A stretch of 62,000 bases of DNA from Cryptomeria japonica (Eukaryota; Streptophyta; Pinopsida; Cupressales; Cupressaceae): NCBI RefSeq assembly GCF_030272615.1, contig NC_081409.1:874004594-874066593 (forward strand), in the 5' to 3' direction. Below the pieces are notes generated by a model, which saw only the letters and a list, made by a program, of their open reading frames with translations, did not search any database and was not told where the DNA came from. The translations under genes and the position numbers were made by a program. This document shows positions 36,373 to 48,314 of this stretch, piece after piece (position 1 is the first letter of the stretch; the number at the start of each line of letters is the position of its first letter).

Positions 36373-36390
36373 TTGGCGTCCACCGTGGGG
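36373..36390 (+). other. Primer binding site of the Tat element
   Basis: TGGCGTCCACCGTGGGGC lies three bases after the 5' LTR. Similar TGGCG...GTGGGG primer sites are familiar in plant Tat/Athila elements. I do not assign the tRNA. Confidence 0.75.
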
Positions 36391-39300
36391 CCCAACCCCA
36401 TATATCAAATCCATTTTTGAATTTAACCACTTTTGCAGGTTCGTGGGAAACAAGAATCAGCACGTGGGAAACATTCCCTAGTACATCTAGTTAACAGGCT
36501 TGCACATCCTGCTTACTGTTTAGCGCGTGGGGTCTATTATATAGTGTGTTAAGTTTTTACCTTAGCGCATCATCCCACTAATATTTTCCTGTAGGTCTTG
36601 ATGTGGGAGAAAAACAAAGCAATGCATCTGGAAATCAGCTTAGCATATTCGGAAAACAACATAGCGCATCAGATCTGTTAGATAGCACATCACAGTCATC
36701 CTGCGACGCGTATAGTCTGTCCTATAGTGCATCACAGATGGAAAACAAAAAGAAAATTGTAACCAAAATTAAAAGGATTAGACTTGTAGAAGTCCACCAA
36801 AACCCATATTTTCCTAACTATTTGATTGAAATTTTTTAGGACTCTAACATTTTCTTGCAGGTAGAGCTAGATTTTATTTGTAGAATTACAAATAAATTTT
36901 AGATTTTGCTATCTTAGTTGAAGTTAGTTAAAATTTAGAGTTATTTTAATTCTTATTGGATAAAATTGGACTCACCTTACTTTGGGTTGTAAAATGAACC
37001 ACAACAACAATTTTCTTGCTTTTCTAGAAGGAAATTTCTAAATTTGGGTTGTAAAAAGAATAAAACAAATTCTCATTTTTGCAAAGGGCTTAAAAGGAAC
37101 TTCGCCATCCTTTGGTGCATAAAAGGATTCATTTTAATTTGGGCAAAGTAAAGAATCACACTAAGTCACAAAAAGTCAGTTACAATCAAAGAGGGAAGTT
37201 CTCCCCCTTTTGATCGCTTTATTTTGTTGACCACACATCACTTTTGTTTTGTTGACCAAGATCAAAATTTTTCTTTGTTGACCTTTTCTTTTCAATAAAC
37301 TAGAAAATCATTGCTTTGAAGGAAATAAAAAGAACACCATGTTTTCGTGGAGCAACATCTCCATATAGATCTTAGAAAATCACTGACTTGAAAGGTAAAA
37401 AGAACAACTTGATTGCCTTGTCTCGAAAGTAAAAGGTATATGCTCTCCCCTTAACTGGGTGATCAAAAAGTCAGACTGCTCTTACACTTTCAGTCATTTC
37501 AAGCATTTTAAATCCTTTAGCAGGCCTACCTTCCTGAGGGGTTGAAAACAACTCTTAAAGCCATTTATGGCCGGTGTGAGGGGAATGACCTAAGTGGGAA
37601 ACGACTTTGATGCCAAGTGTTCCAACCCACTATAATCAAAAGTGCAAAGTGATGAAAGTCCTTTTCAACGGTTGCGCGTAGCGATTAGACTTCCCCTAGT
37701 ATCCTAGAGATATGTAAAGCCTTTGTTCTAAAGGTTGGGAAGCCTCCTGAGGGAGTTTATAACTGACGGCCAAATAGGAAGCCTGATTACGAACCTTAGA
37801 AATAGAAACCTTGAGCCGAGTCAGTAACCAAACATTTCTAATATCATAGTGCAAGGGTGGGGAAGAATCTGCCCTCAAGATTACTCACCATATATCTCCC
37901 AAGATAACTACTCAATTGTGAAGCAATTCACTTTGAGTTAATTTCTGGCAAAAGGCAAAAAAAGGGGCACCCTCTAGGGGGTGACACGCCTGTTTAAGCT
38001 GACAGAGTATCAAGACTAGTGGGCTATGGTATTACTTACAACCCTTGAATAAAGAGTCTTTCTGAAGTGTATTATTTGTATCCAAACCTATTAAAACATT
38101 GAGGATTTGAACACATCCTCACAGAATATACACTTATTGTTAGATTAAGCAAAATGGTTGTCTCTTTGGTGCTGTGTTTGCATTTGTTACTTTAGAGAAT
38201 CATCTATCAGTACTAAAAAACTTAAAACAAAGTTCCACAAATTGCAAAAACCAACCAAAGGCAAATTTCAGGACAGTCTAGCGCATGAGAACAACTTCTT
38301 AGCGCATGTGGTTTATCTTTTAGCGCATCAAACCTTCACTTTAGCGCGTCTAGTTTTAACAGTAGCACTTTATCAAAATTTAGAAATAGCATTAAATAGT
38401 TAGCGTGTCCGAAAAACATCCTAGCGTGTTGAAGCATCATCTTAGCGCGTAGAAATCATCAACTAGTGCATAGGGTTTATAAGTTAGCGCGTAGAAGGCC
38501 CATACTAGCGCATAGCCTTTTGAACAAAGCAGAAAACAAAAATAAATAGTCTAAACCAGTTAGCATGTAACCGGGGGTAGCTTAGCGCATAGAGTCTTTT
38601 CCTTAGTGCATTGAAAACATTTTGTAGCACATCACGTCTCTCTTTTAGCGCATGACAGAAACCAAAAAAATAGGGGGCAAAATAGAAGCCAAATTAGAAA
38701 ATTTTGAGGACATTTTTAGAAACCTCCTTTCATCAACCTGAACTTTGTCAAAGCAGAATACCAAAAACAGAGTATAAAAGGTTATTTGCAGAGCATAGTT
38801 TCGATCAAACAAAGTTGTCAAGAATCTAAAACTAGTCGCAAGATAACTATATCTCTCCTATCAAAATCAGGAAACATCATCACAAATATCAAACAGGTCC
38901 TTATATCACACAGATTTCTATCTCAAAACATCCTTTTTTTAAAACTATGAGTTGTCAAATTGAGTTTCCATATCAGGAAAGCTCATATTCCATATCATTT
39001 GATGCACTTTGTCGTGAGGGGGCATCTAAACCTTCACTTTGATAAAGTAAAAGTTGAAGTCTCCAAAATAAGATAAACCAAATCCAAAACAAAATCAAAG
39101 GAAACCATTGATCATTTGTGCATGACTACTCCTCATATTTTGAGAAGAAAGAATATTTATCATAACACCATGTTGAAGAAACAACAACCAAGTTTTTCCA
39201 AATTTGTCAAAAGAAATAAATTTTTATACATCAATCATCAACTCTTCACATCTCATAGAACATTCCTTCATCATGTCAAACTCTATATCCAGAACAAATC

Positions 39301-39566
39301 CAACAAGTTTGACAAGGAGCCTTTGAAAACTAGAGCATTCTGCCAAAAGTTTGCATTCAGTCAATAAATCAATCGCAGAGGAAAGATCAATCCTGCATTC
39401 TTTCTTGGCGAGTGCATCACTTACAACATACCCTGATTTGAACCACCAACCCCCGAGCAACATATCGAAGAGGATTTTGTCCCCTTTATCACAGAAAGCT
39501 TCTACTAAAATGCCTTTTACTCCCTCTCAACAAAACAAACAAAGATAGGCATAAGCAGAATCCAGT
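36391..39566 (+). other. Long leader of the Tat element with TAGCGCAT-type motif array
   Basis: About 3.2 kb between primer site and gag. I read eight exact TAGCGCAT and four TAGCGCGT words, with further one-base variants (TAGTGCAT, TAGCACAT, TAGCGTGT), in two clusters (36520-36740 and 38275-38655). Each is usually preceded by T or CT. A 78-codon open frame at 36603-36839 is mostly a reading of the first cluster and is not called as a gene. A short hairpin (CACCC, six-base loop, GGGTG) is at 37968-37983. Acceptor-like sites such as TTTCTTGCAG at about 36860 hint at splicing, which I cannot confirm. Confidence 0.6.
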
Positions 39567-41719
39567 ATGAATTAGAGGTTATCAAATCCTTTTGAAGGTC
39601 CACACCTAGAGGATATTGAAATTTCTGAAGAACTTCTTCAGGAATGCCAAGAAAGTGCTTCGTTCCAAAAACTTGTGGAAAGACTCATGGAAAATGACAT
39701 GGAAAAGTACCTACTCATGCTTACAAGCAAAGGGGTTAAACTTCCTAAAGACTTTGACACAAACATGTTTAGAACAAGATCTCAACATTATGAATATCAA
39801 GAACGACAACGAGAAGAGGAAGCATGCGATCCTGAACAAGATATTGCTGAACAAAACATACTAGAACAAAATACACCAGGGTAAAACATTCTTGAACAAA
39901 ACATCCCCAAGCAAAACATACCATTCCACACACCATTTCAACCCAAGATTAATGCAAGGGAAGAACTCTTCCCTCAGCAAAATAATGCACCTTTGGTTGC
40001 CCTTACTCAACAAATGCAAATGCTACAAAGACAAATGCAAGACATGCAACAAGGGACAACAGTATGGTACTCATTAAATGAAATTTGTCCTCATCCCTTT
40101 GATAGAAGATTGCACATGGTCCCTTTTTCTCCAAACTCAGATGTTCCTAAATTTGACAAGTACGATGGAAAAAGTGATCCCCGTGATCATGTTAGAGAAT
40201 TCTGTACCATGAGTCTTGAATTTGCTCATGATGACACCTATCTGATGAGGTTATTCCCATGAAGTTTGGGAGGACAAACAATGGAATGGTTATCCAAAAT
40301 CACACCTCCTGTCAGATCATTTGATGAACTCGTCAACAAATTCATAACACAATATTCCTATAACATTCAACATGCTATCACTATGCTAGATGTCTGTAAT
40401 ACCAAGTAGAAAAACAATGAAACATTCATGGTATTCCTTCAATGTTGGCGACATATGGTATCCTCGGGATATTCCTAAAAAGGAGAAAATGGAAATTTTC
40501 ATCGATGATTTAAATGGTAAGATGAGTTACAGGCTCAAACTTTAATGCATACCATCTTTCGCTAGATTGATTGAAAATGGCATTCAAGTAGAGGAAGCAT
40601 GTGTCAAGAAGGGAACACTCAAATTCTTCAAAGAAGGAATAGGTTCATCAAACTACAATAACCAAAATAACAACAACTTAGACAAATCTAGATTTTGGAT
40701 AAGAAATAAGAACAATGGAAACGAAGGAGGCAATGAAATGATCCAAAATCTAAATAGCCAGTGTTCACATTATTAGGGAATCCCAAGCTACCAAGAACCC
40801 TAAAGGTACTAACCCAGACACTAACACTTGCACATCGAATACCAATCAAGGTCCACCCCACACCAACAATGCTCAAAACACCAACACAAATCGAGGACCT
40901 AATAAAAATTCACGAGGTAGCACCATGAACTTTCAAAAATGCATCTATACACCATTGGGGCAATCACTAGAATCAGCATTCAGAGAACTCCTAGCCAACA
41001 AAGTTATCTCATTACTAGCAATCAACAACTATGAACCACAAATCAAACCACCCTGGTGGAATGACTCATACTGTTGTGATTTCCATCGCAACAAAGGTCA
41101 TCAAACAAATGATTGCATGAGATTGAAAAACATTGTTCAAGACATGATTGATAGAGGTGATTTAACAGTAGATGGTCTCAAGACAAACGATGACCATGGA
41201 GCTTTTAAAAATCATCTTCCCAACTACAAGGATGGAGCTTCGACTTCAAACGATACATGTGTGGCTCATATTAACCACATCTACAATAACACTATCAATC
41301 ACATATTAGTTATAGACAATCAAATAAACGTTATCACTATACAGGACCAACATGAACACAAATCTATCAACGTAAACACTAGAGCTCAAAAATATGTCTT
41401 GAAAGGACATATGTCAACAACAAACATAGTACCCAAGGTTCAATATGATCTAGTTAGCCAACTGCACAAAACTCCTACTCAAATATCTATTCTGGAGTTG
41501 CTAAAACTTTCACCGAAACACAAAGACATATTGGAACAAGCCTTATTAGAAATGAATGTGCCTCAAGATCTGGATGCTAACAAATTCCAAGCCATGATTG
41601 CTCATATAACAGGGCCTACTAACCTCACTTTTTCGGAGCATGATAATATCTCACTAAGCCATCCACATAACACTCCTCTCCATATTGAAGTCATAGTCTA
41701 TAAACACCAAGTAAAATGA
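39567..41719 (+). pseudogene. Tat element gag
   Basis: Starts ATG AAT TAG (the third codon is a stop where Gln is likely) and continues in one frame through LVERLMENDMEKYLLML, a Gln-rich segment (40000-40060) and the gag core (PKFDKYDGKSDPRDHV, then WLSKITPPVRSFDEL). The 3' part is a long intact frame (40925-41719, 264 codons) with a single zinc-knuckle-like motif YCCDFHRNKGHQTNDC, the form used by Tat/Athila gag. Stops at 39570, 40260 (TGA for Arg) and 40407 (TAG for Gln), and frame changes near 40450 and 40775, disable it. Confidence 0.85.
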
Positions 41720-42391
41720 GTCTTGATAGATGGAGGAGCTAGACTTAATATATGTACCTTAAAACTTATCCGTGCATTAGGCTTCTCAGAGGAGTCTATT
41801 GATCCACGTAAAAAGATTACCATAAAAGCATATGATGATGAAGAAAGGTCATCTAAAGGAACCGTGATGTTACCCATTCAAGTTGGACCAGTACAAAAAG
41901 GATACTCTGTGCCAGGTATTAGACATAGACCTCACCTACAATATTTTATTACGTCAACCCTGGATACATGAAATGTAAGCAGTGCCTTCTACATATCACC
42001 AATGTGTAAAATTTCCTTACAACGGACAAGAAATTTCTATATCAACTGATCACAATCCATTTCAACATTGCAACACAATGGGGGCAGCCCAAGATAGCCT
42101 GGTTCCGCATAATAGAGAAAAATAGAAATCCTCAACATCAGATCTTCAACAAGAAAAGTGTGAATCATTACTTGGAGATTTCAAATAGAAAATGAAGATC
42201 AGAGAGAAAGGAATGGGGGAATACTCTTTGGAACCCATGTGTTTTGATCACTTACCAACATCACCCAGATCTGATGGATTGCTATAGCATCAACACATCA
42301 AACAAATCAGCCCATCACAAATTTTGATGGCACATTCATCCAACTCGGCACTCTAGCACATGAATCAGAAGAAAAAGACATCCTTAGTTGG
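41720..42391 (+). pseudogene. Tat element aspartic protease
   Basis: Directly follows gag. The active site reads VLIDGGARLNIC, with D-G-G in place of the D-S/T-G triplet usual in active retropepsins. The fold continues (DDEERSSKGTVMLPIQVGP) until a frame change near 41900. The rest of the domain is readable in another frame, with stops. From about 42120 the spacer is degraded. Confidence 0.75.
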
Positions 42392-42643
42392 TTGTACAAA
42401 GATGAAGAAGAAGATAGTAGAGCAGTTGCTCTGGAAATAGTTCTACCAACACACCTATATGGAAAGGGCTACTTAATCATGCAACAAATGGGATACAATG
42501 GTAAAGGACCTATTGGAAAACGCAAAGAAGGAGTCACTGAACCAATAGATCTTCCTTCACAGCTTAGTAGGGAAAAAACAGGATTAGGCTGTGAACTCAC
42601 TTTTCTACCAGGAAAGATACCACGCAAGAATCCAAAACCTTAG
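42392..42643 (+). pseudogene. G-patch domain between protease and reverse transcriptase
   Basis: The 83-codon open stretch contains GKGYLIMQQMGYNGKGPIGK, a glycine-spaced motif like the RNA-binding G-patch (G-x2-hh-x3-GaxxGxGhG). G-patch domains occur next to protease in some retroviruses and some plant retroelements, and usually bind RNA or help the protease or reverse transcriptase. It is in phase with upstream residues only after correction for stops, so it belongs to the decayed polyprotein. Confidence 0.6.
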
Positions 42644-43161
42644 TGGAAAGCAAAGAAGAAGTACAAAGAAGAATCCTGGCAAGAAGCATTATTTGAATCC
42701 ACAGAGACAATCCGTCAGGAACGTGAACATCAGGAATAGAAGCAACATCAAGGGAAGCTCATCATTCACAAGAAGGCAAAATCTACAGTAGTAGCTCATA
42801 CTCAAGCACCAATATCTAAACAAGCAGCATCATCTCCTGATACCATTATTCCTTCCCAAGGAGGAATAGTATATGAGAAAATACAAAAGTAGAAGTAGGA
42901 TCTGACACAGAATCAGAGAAAACTATCAAACTAGTATCAATCATTAAGGACCTATTCTCACCATACAACATACCAGTTCATAGCACAGATAAAATTTGGG
43001 ATGATACCTCTGAGACTGATTCCAATGAATATAAATGGGGTAGTTGTTCTAATATTCTTGATGATATTGTAGAAAATAACAATCATACACCCATTTCTAA
43101 AGAAGCATGTAGCACAAAGTATCAACCACTTGAATTTGGTCCACAAAATATCTATAATGCC

Positions 43162-43539
43162 ATGCCAAATGAGCAGCAACATTATGAGCAAGTCTATATA
43201 GAAAATGATACCATCAAAGACCTCAATGAAATCCTTGACTTGTTTGAAATCAAAACCAATCACGATGAAACCTCCATCTTAACACTTACAGTAGCAAAAC
43301 TTGATCCACCAAATGATTCCTTACCACTTGTCTTTCCTGACCTCATCGACTGGGACAAACCAGAAATACATGATATACCAATTTTCCCAAATGATGAATC
43401 TATTATCCACTATCTATCTACCATTAACCCAGAAACATGCTCTACCAGTAAACAAAGTAACGATGTCTGCAACCCAGGGAGTGCCAAGTCTCTCAGTCAC
43501 AAAAATGAACCAAATAAAGGATTTATGGCTGAAAACTAG
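43162..43539 (+). pseudogene. Acidic linker of the Tat polyprotein
   Basis: 125 open codons rich in Asp, Glu, Asn and Ile (for example DLNEILDLFEI), with no recognised domain. Its position before the reverse transcriptase suggests a spacer of the polyprotein. The stretch 42650-43160 before it is broken into short frames. Confidence 0.5.
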
Positions 43540-43542
43540 TCA

Positions 43543-44690
43543 ATGGCAGCTATGGATCACAAAAAAGTAAAAATAAACGACACATCTAAAGGTGAAAACC
43601 TTTTTAAGGCACCTAAAGATGGGAGGCTTGACACTCTTCCTAAACATTTTCATGAGAAATCACCTATATTGATTGAGCCCACTCAATCAATCAACATTGG
43701 TACTACAGAAGCAGTCCAAAACATACACCTGGAAGAATCTCTCACAGAGGAAGAAAGATCAGCATTTATCACCTTTTTTAAGGAAAAGAAAATCAACTTT
43801 GCTTGGTCATATGCAGATATGCCCATAATTGATCCACACTTAATAATGCATCACTTGTCCATTTCTCTAGGAGTTAAGCCAATCAAGCAAAAACTGAGAA
43901 AAATGAATCCCCATGTAGCACTCATGGTCAAAGCTAAACTAAAGAAACTATTAGATGTCAGATTCATTCGACCTATAGACTATGCAGAATGGATTTCCAA
44001 CATAGTACTAGTATCAGGATATGTAGTGACTTCAAAGATGTCAACAAAGCCTGTCCAAAGGATGACTTTCCTTTTCCCAGTATCGACATAATTGTAGACC
44101 TCACAGCAGGCCATGCAATGCTATCACTAATGGATGATTTTTTGAGCTATAATCAAATAAAAATAGCCCCCAAAGATCAAGATAGAACAACGTTTACCTG
44201 TCCTTGGGGAACGTACTGTTGGAATGTTATGCCTTTTGGCTTAAAGAATGCAGGAGCTACTTATCAACAAGCAATGACAACAATTTTTCATGACATGATG
44301 CATACATTCATGGAAGACTATGTGGATGATTTACTAGCTAAATCCTTCACCAGAGAAGAACACCTTAGCATCTTAACAAAGATTTTTGATCGATTGGAGA
44401 AATTCCAAGTCAGGCTGAACCCTAAGAAGTGTGTCTTCGGGGTAACATCAAGCAAGTTACTAGGATACATAGTCTCAGCTAAAGGTATTGAAGTGGATCT
44501 AGCAAAGGTACAAGCCATCATGGAGTTGCCACCACCAAAGAACATCAGCCAACTCAGATCTCTACAAGGACGACTTCAATCAATCAGGTGATTCATCGCT
44601 CAACTAGCCGATAAAAGTCTACCATTCAATCACTTGCTACATAAGAATGTACCTTTTAGATGGGAAACCGAGTGTGCAGAATCTTTTTAT
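43543..44690 (+). pseudogene. Tat element reverse transcriptase
   Basis: The N-terminal part (43543-44030) holds the leader DPHLIMHHLSISLGVKPIKQ. After a frame change near 44015, the palm follows: RICSDFKDVNKACPKDDFPFP, MPFGLKNAGATYQQAM and the catalytic YVDDLLAKS at about 44320. The Asp of the first catalytic motif is followed by an altered sequence (LSLMDDFLSYNQI, usually LSFMDGFSGYNQI). A stop at about 44589 interrupts the thumb. Confidence 0.88.
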
Positions 44691-45135
44691 CAAATCAAAT
44701 AGTATCTGATGAACCCACCAGTTCTAGTACCACCAATAGCAGGAAATCCACTCATTCTCTACATTTCAACAACATATATATCACTGGGGGTACTATTGGC
44801 ACAAGAAGATCAATAAGGAAAGGAACGAGCTATATACTACATCAGCAGGACATTGAATGGATATGAACTCAACTATACATTCATTGAGAAGGCTTGTCTA
44901 ACAGTAGTCTTTGCTTCTCAAAAGTTCTGACATTATATGCTAGCCCACACAATTAAGCTAGTGGCAAAAATTGATCCTCTTAAATATCTACTCAACAAAG
45001 CAGCACTTATAGGTCGATTGGCTAAATGGGTCATGATTCTCAGTGAATTTGATATCCACTACATAAAATGAAGAGCTATCAAAGGACAAGCATCTGCAGA
45101 TCAACTAGTTGAAGCACCACTACCAAGAAAATAAA
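44691..45135 (+). pseudogene. Tat element RNase H (first, Gypsy-type)
   Basis: Follows reverse transcriptase: LILYISTTYISLGVLLAQ, then AIYYISRTLNGYELNYT and KLVAKIDPLKYLL. The usual first catalytic Asp is absent (reads LYIST), as is common for the first RNase H of Tat elements, which is thought to act as a connection domain. Several stops are present (for example near 44700 and 44815). Confidence 0.7.
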
Positions 45136-45188
45136 CTATGGAGATTGAATTTCTGGACAAGGATGTTCTTGCTATTTTGACCAAACAA

Positions 45189-45480
45189 TAGACCCTATAC
45201 TTTGATGGATCCTACACACAACAATGGTTCAGGTGCTAGCATTCTATTCATCACTCCTAAAGGACACACTATACCAAGATCATATAGGCTTAGGTTTCCA
45301 TGCACAAATAATGTGGCTGAATATGAGGCATTGGTTATAGGCATCAAAATGGTCGTAGAATGGAAAATCACAGAACTCAAAGTCTACGGAGATTCACAAC
45401 TAGTTGTCAACTAGATCAATGATGACTATTAGATGAAATATAATAAACTGCTACCCTACAAATGAATGGTAGTTGACTTC
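45189..45480 (+). pseudogene. Tat element second RNase H (archaeal type)
   Basis: YFDGS, then after a one-base shift NGSGASILFITPKG, then NNVAEYEALVIGI and VYGDSQLVVN. These are the D, E and D catalytic positions of the archaeal/plant type RNase HI that marks the Tat branch, and all three are retained. Stops follow (QLVVN then TAG at about 45415). Confidence 0.8.
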
Positions 45481-45769
45481 AAATAGTATTTTGTGCACAT
45501 CACCTTCAAGCAAATACTAAGGTTGAACAACAAAGTAGCCAATGCAATGGCTACTATCGCTTCATTACTACAAATTCCAAAACAACAGAGTCATTACAAG
45601 TTTCTAGTAGAGCAACTGTTCTCCCACACTTATGACCACTCTGAGTCCCATGTTATCTATGGCTTGACTAATTCAGACTCCCCCTTGTATGGACCAATAT
45701 ACGATTATCTAAAGAACAATATCCTACCCATTGACCAATCTTGCAACCAAAAACATAATTTTATCTGAC

Positions 45770-46941
45770 AAGCCGCCCGTTATACCCTTACTACTGATAC
45801 TTTGTACCATCGAGGTCTAGATGGTACTCTTCTTCGTTGCCTTGATTGTAATTAATCTGACTCGGCATTACATGAGCTTCACGAAGGTATCTATGGCAAA
45901 CATTCAAGTGGTATAACTCTTGCTAAAAAGCTTTTACGAATGGGATATTAATGGCTGACAATGGAAAAAGATTCTTACCACTTTGCTAAGAAGTGTCCTA
46001 AATGCCAGATCCATGGCAATCTGATACATGCACCAGCATAGGAATTGCAGCCATTTACAACATACTGGTCCTTTTGTCAGTGGGAACTGGACTTGGTTGG
46101 CAAAATTCATCCTTCATCATCAAATGGACACAAGTTCATTATAACCTCAACATAATACTTTACCAAGTGGATCGAAGCAGTCCCCATGACCACAATAACT
46201 GGAAAATAAATTGCCTCATTTATCCTAAATTATTTGATTTGCAGATAAGGCATCCCAAGCTCCATCATCACAGATAATGGACGACCTTTCAAAAACCAAG
46301 ATGTACGAGAACTATGTGAAAAATTCAAAATACAACATCGTTTCTCTACACCTTACTACCCACAGGGAAATGGTCAGGCAGAAGCATCCAACAAAACAAT
46401 CTTGAAAATCCTAAAGAAAACAGTGAATGATGCAGGCAAAGATTGGCATGTGCAACTCAATCCAACACTTTGGGTATACAGAACTAGCATCCACACACCT
46501 ATAGGAGCAACACCATACTCATTGGTATATGGATCAGAATCTATTTTACCCTTGGAGGTAGAAATTCCATCTCTTAGAATCTCTCTAAAAGGCTTAATCC
46601 CAGATGAAGAGTATCGAGTCAACCGACTACAAGAACTTGAAGTATTAGATGAAAGATGCCAACATGCCTACACTCATCTCAAAGCATATTAGAAATGCAT
46701 GTGCAGAAGCTACAACCACAAAGTAATTCCCATGAATTTTAAAGTTGGTGACTTAGTCTTCAAGGAAAATCCTAGAAACCAGCAAGATCGGGAAAAGAAA
46801 GGAAAATTTGAACCTAACTGGTTAGGTCCCTATGTTATCATATCAGTCTATGGATCAGGTGCTTATCAACTAACAACTTCAGAAGGAGATGTGCTCGAGG
46901 AACCAACTAACAATATTCATCTAAAGAAATACTACACTTGA
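45770..46941 (+). pseudogene. Tat element integrase
   Basis: Zinc-binding HHCC domain (HELHEGIYGKHSSG, CPKCQIHGN), then the catalytic core with D (WELDLVGKI), D (IITDNGRPF) and E (GQAEASNK) all present, and a C-terminal part open at 46402-46941 except for one stop near 46690 (FKVGDLVFKENPR, KFEPNWLGPYVI, ending HLKKYYT). No chromodomain follows, as expected for Tat. Frame changes near 46000-46280 and several stops make it non-functional. Confidence 0.88.
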
Positions 46942-48314
46942 GTAGTCTAATGCACAGAAAAGGTCAAAAACAATCAAAAGAAATTTTTTTAAAAAAATCA
47001 ATCAAGAAAAAGCAAATAAAAAGGTACAATAAAAGCAACTGGTGAAAACCTGGTAACAGGCACTATTGTGAGAGGATAGCTCCTCTATATATATCAATAT
47101 CCTTATCTCCGTTGTAAATCACTATTAGCCATTGCCCGACAATTAGCAAATATCCATTCAGGACATACTTAGCATAGTCACTATCCTGATTTTTCCATCT
47201 AACCTTTCACCACATCTCACCATGGCTTGGTAATCACTGTACATACCCACATCAAGAGGTACACTTAGCTAGGGGCAACATTCATCTACAACCTATCTTA
47301 TCAACATGTCAAGCATTGCAATACACCAAGAAAATAATTTTAACACCACCATTCAACAACACACAAAGCAAGCCAAACACGGATACATTTAACGAATTCA
47401 AAACACATGATGGATGATTTTGTGAAGTAACAAATGTTGCATATTGCATACAGTCTTGACTATTTTTGCACTTGAACTCTTTTTGAACTATTGGATTCTC
47501 TATATTTTCTCAACGATGCATCGAGCTAGAGAAAGTAATAGGAACTCCAATATCTTTCTTATTCTTCTATCTATGAGGCGATCATTTGTATTGTGTAGAT
47601 ACTTGTCTCGAGACATGATTCAAAGCATATCACTAAAGACATAAATCCCCTTTACACATACAACTAGTTTAATCTTGTTTGTTTATACACAATCCACACT
47701 CTGGTCGTCCTGGTTCAATTATACCTTAACACTTGTGCTATCTTGCAAAATCAAACATCATGTAAATTTTTCTCAGGTCATCATGGTTCAATTATACCAT
47801 TATGCTTGTATAAATTTTCAACATATCCAAAGATCAATAAATGCTCAATGATGATACATATATCAAAAGCAAATTACATGTGGCTATATCAAGATGACAA
47901 ATACAGAATGAGGATGCTAAAAAAAATAAAAAAAAATAGTTACATATCATTTTACAATTAGTTGCATATCATTTTACAATTAGTTGCATGTCATTTTACA
48001 ATTAGTTTCATATCATATCATACATTTCTCTCACAACACAGCATATCATACATCTCATTTTCAAAATACATCTCATAAATCAAACATCATAAATTATGTT
48101 CATCACATACATCTATCTACGCATTGCATCATCATACAATAAAGAAAAAGCATATAGAAAGCATTATCCATAACACATCACATGATCAAAGAAAATGGTG
48201 TCATATATATAAAAAATGATCACAAAATACAATATCTGTCATGTTTGTGCCCAGTACAACAAAAATGCTACAAATACAATGGAGACAACGTCTCTCAAGT
48301 ATGAATATCACCTA
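46942..48314 (+). other. 3' region of the Tat element before the antisense gene
   Basis: AT-rich, without a gene. It includes a 22-base tandem repeat at 47939-48017. Open frames at 47444-47644 and 47743-47961 are short and unsupported. Confidence 0.6.
47939..48017. repeat. 22-base tandem repeat, about 3.6 copies
   Basis: Units of GTTGCATATCATTTTACAAT plus TA at 47939-47960, 47961-47982 and 47983-48004, and a partial copy, nearly identical. Confidence 0.9.

Noticed and set aside
36603-36839. 78-codon frame at the start of the Tat interior as an Ogre-like ORF1
   Set aside because: Most of it reads through the TAGCGCAT array. No domain is visible, and Ogre ORF1 proteins are much longer.
43989-44545. 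Minus-strand frame 44318-44545 opposite the Tat reverse transcriptase
   Set aside because: It is a shadow of the conserved reverse transcriptase coding on the plus strand.
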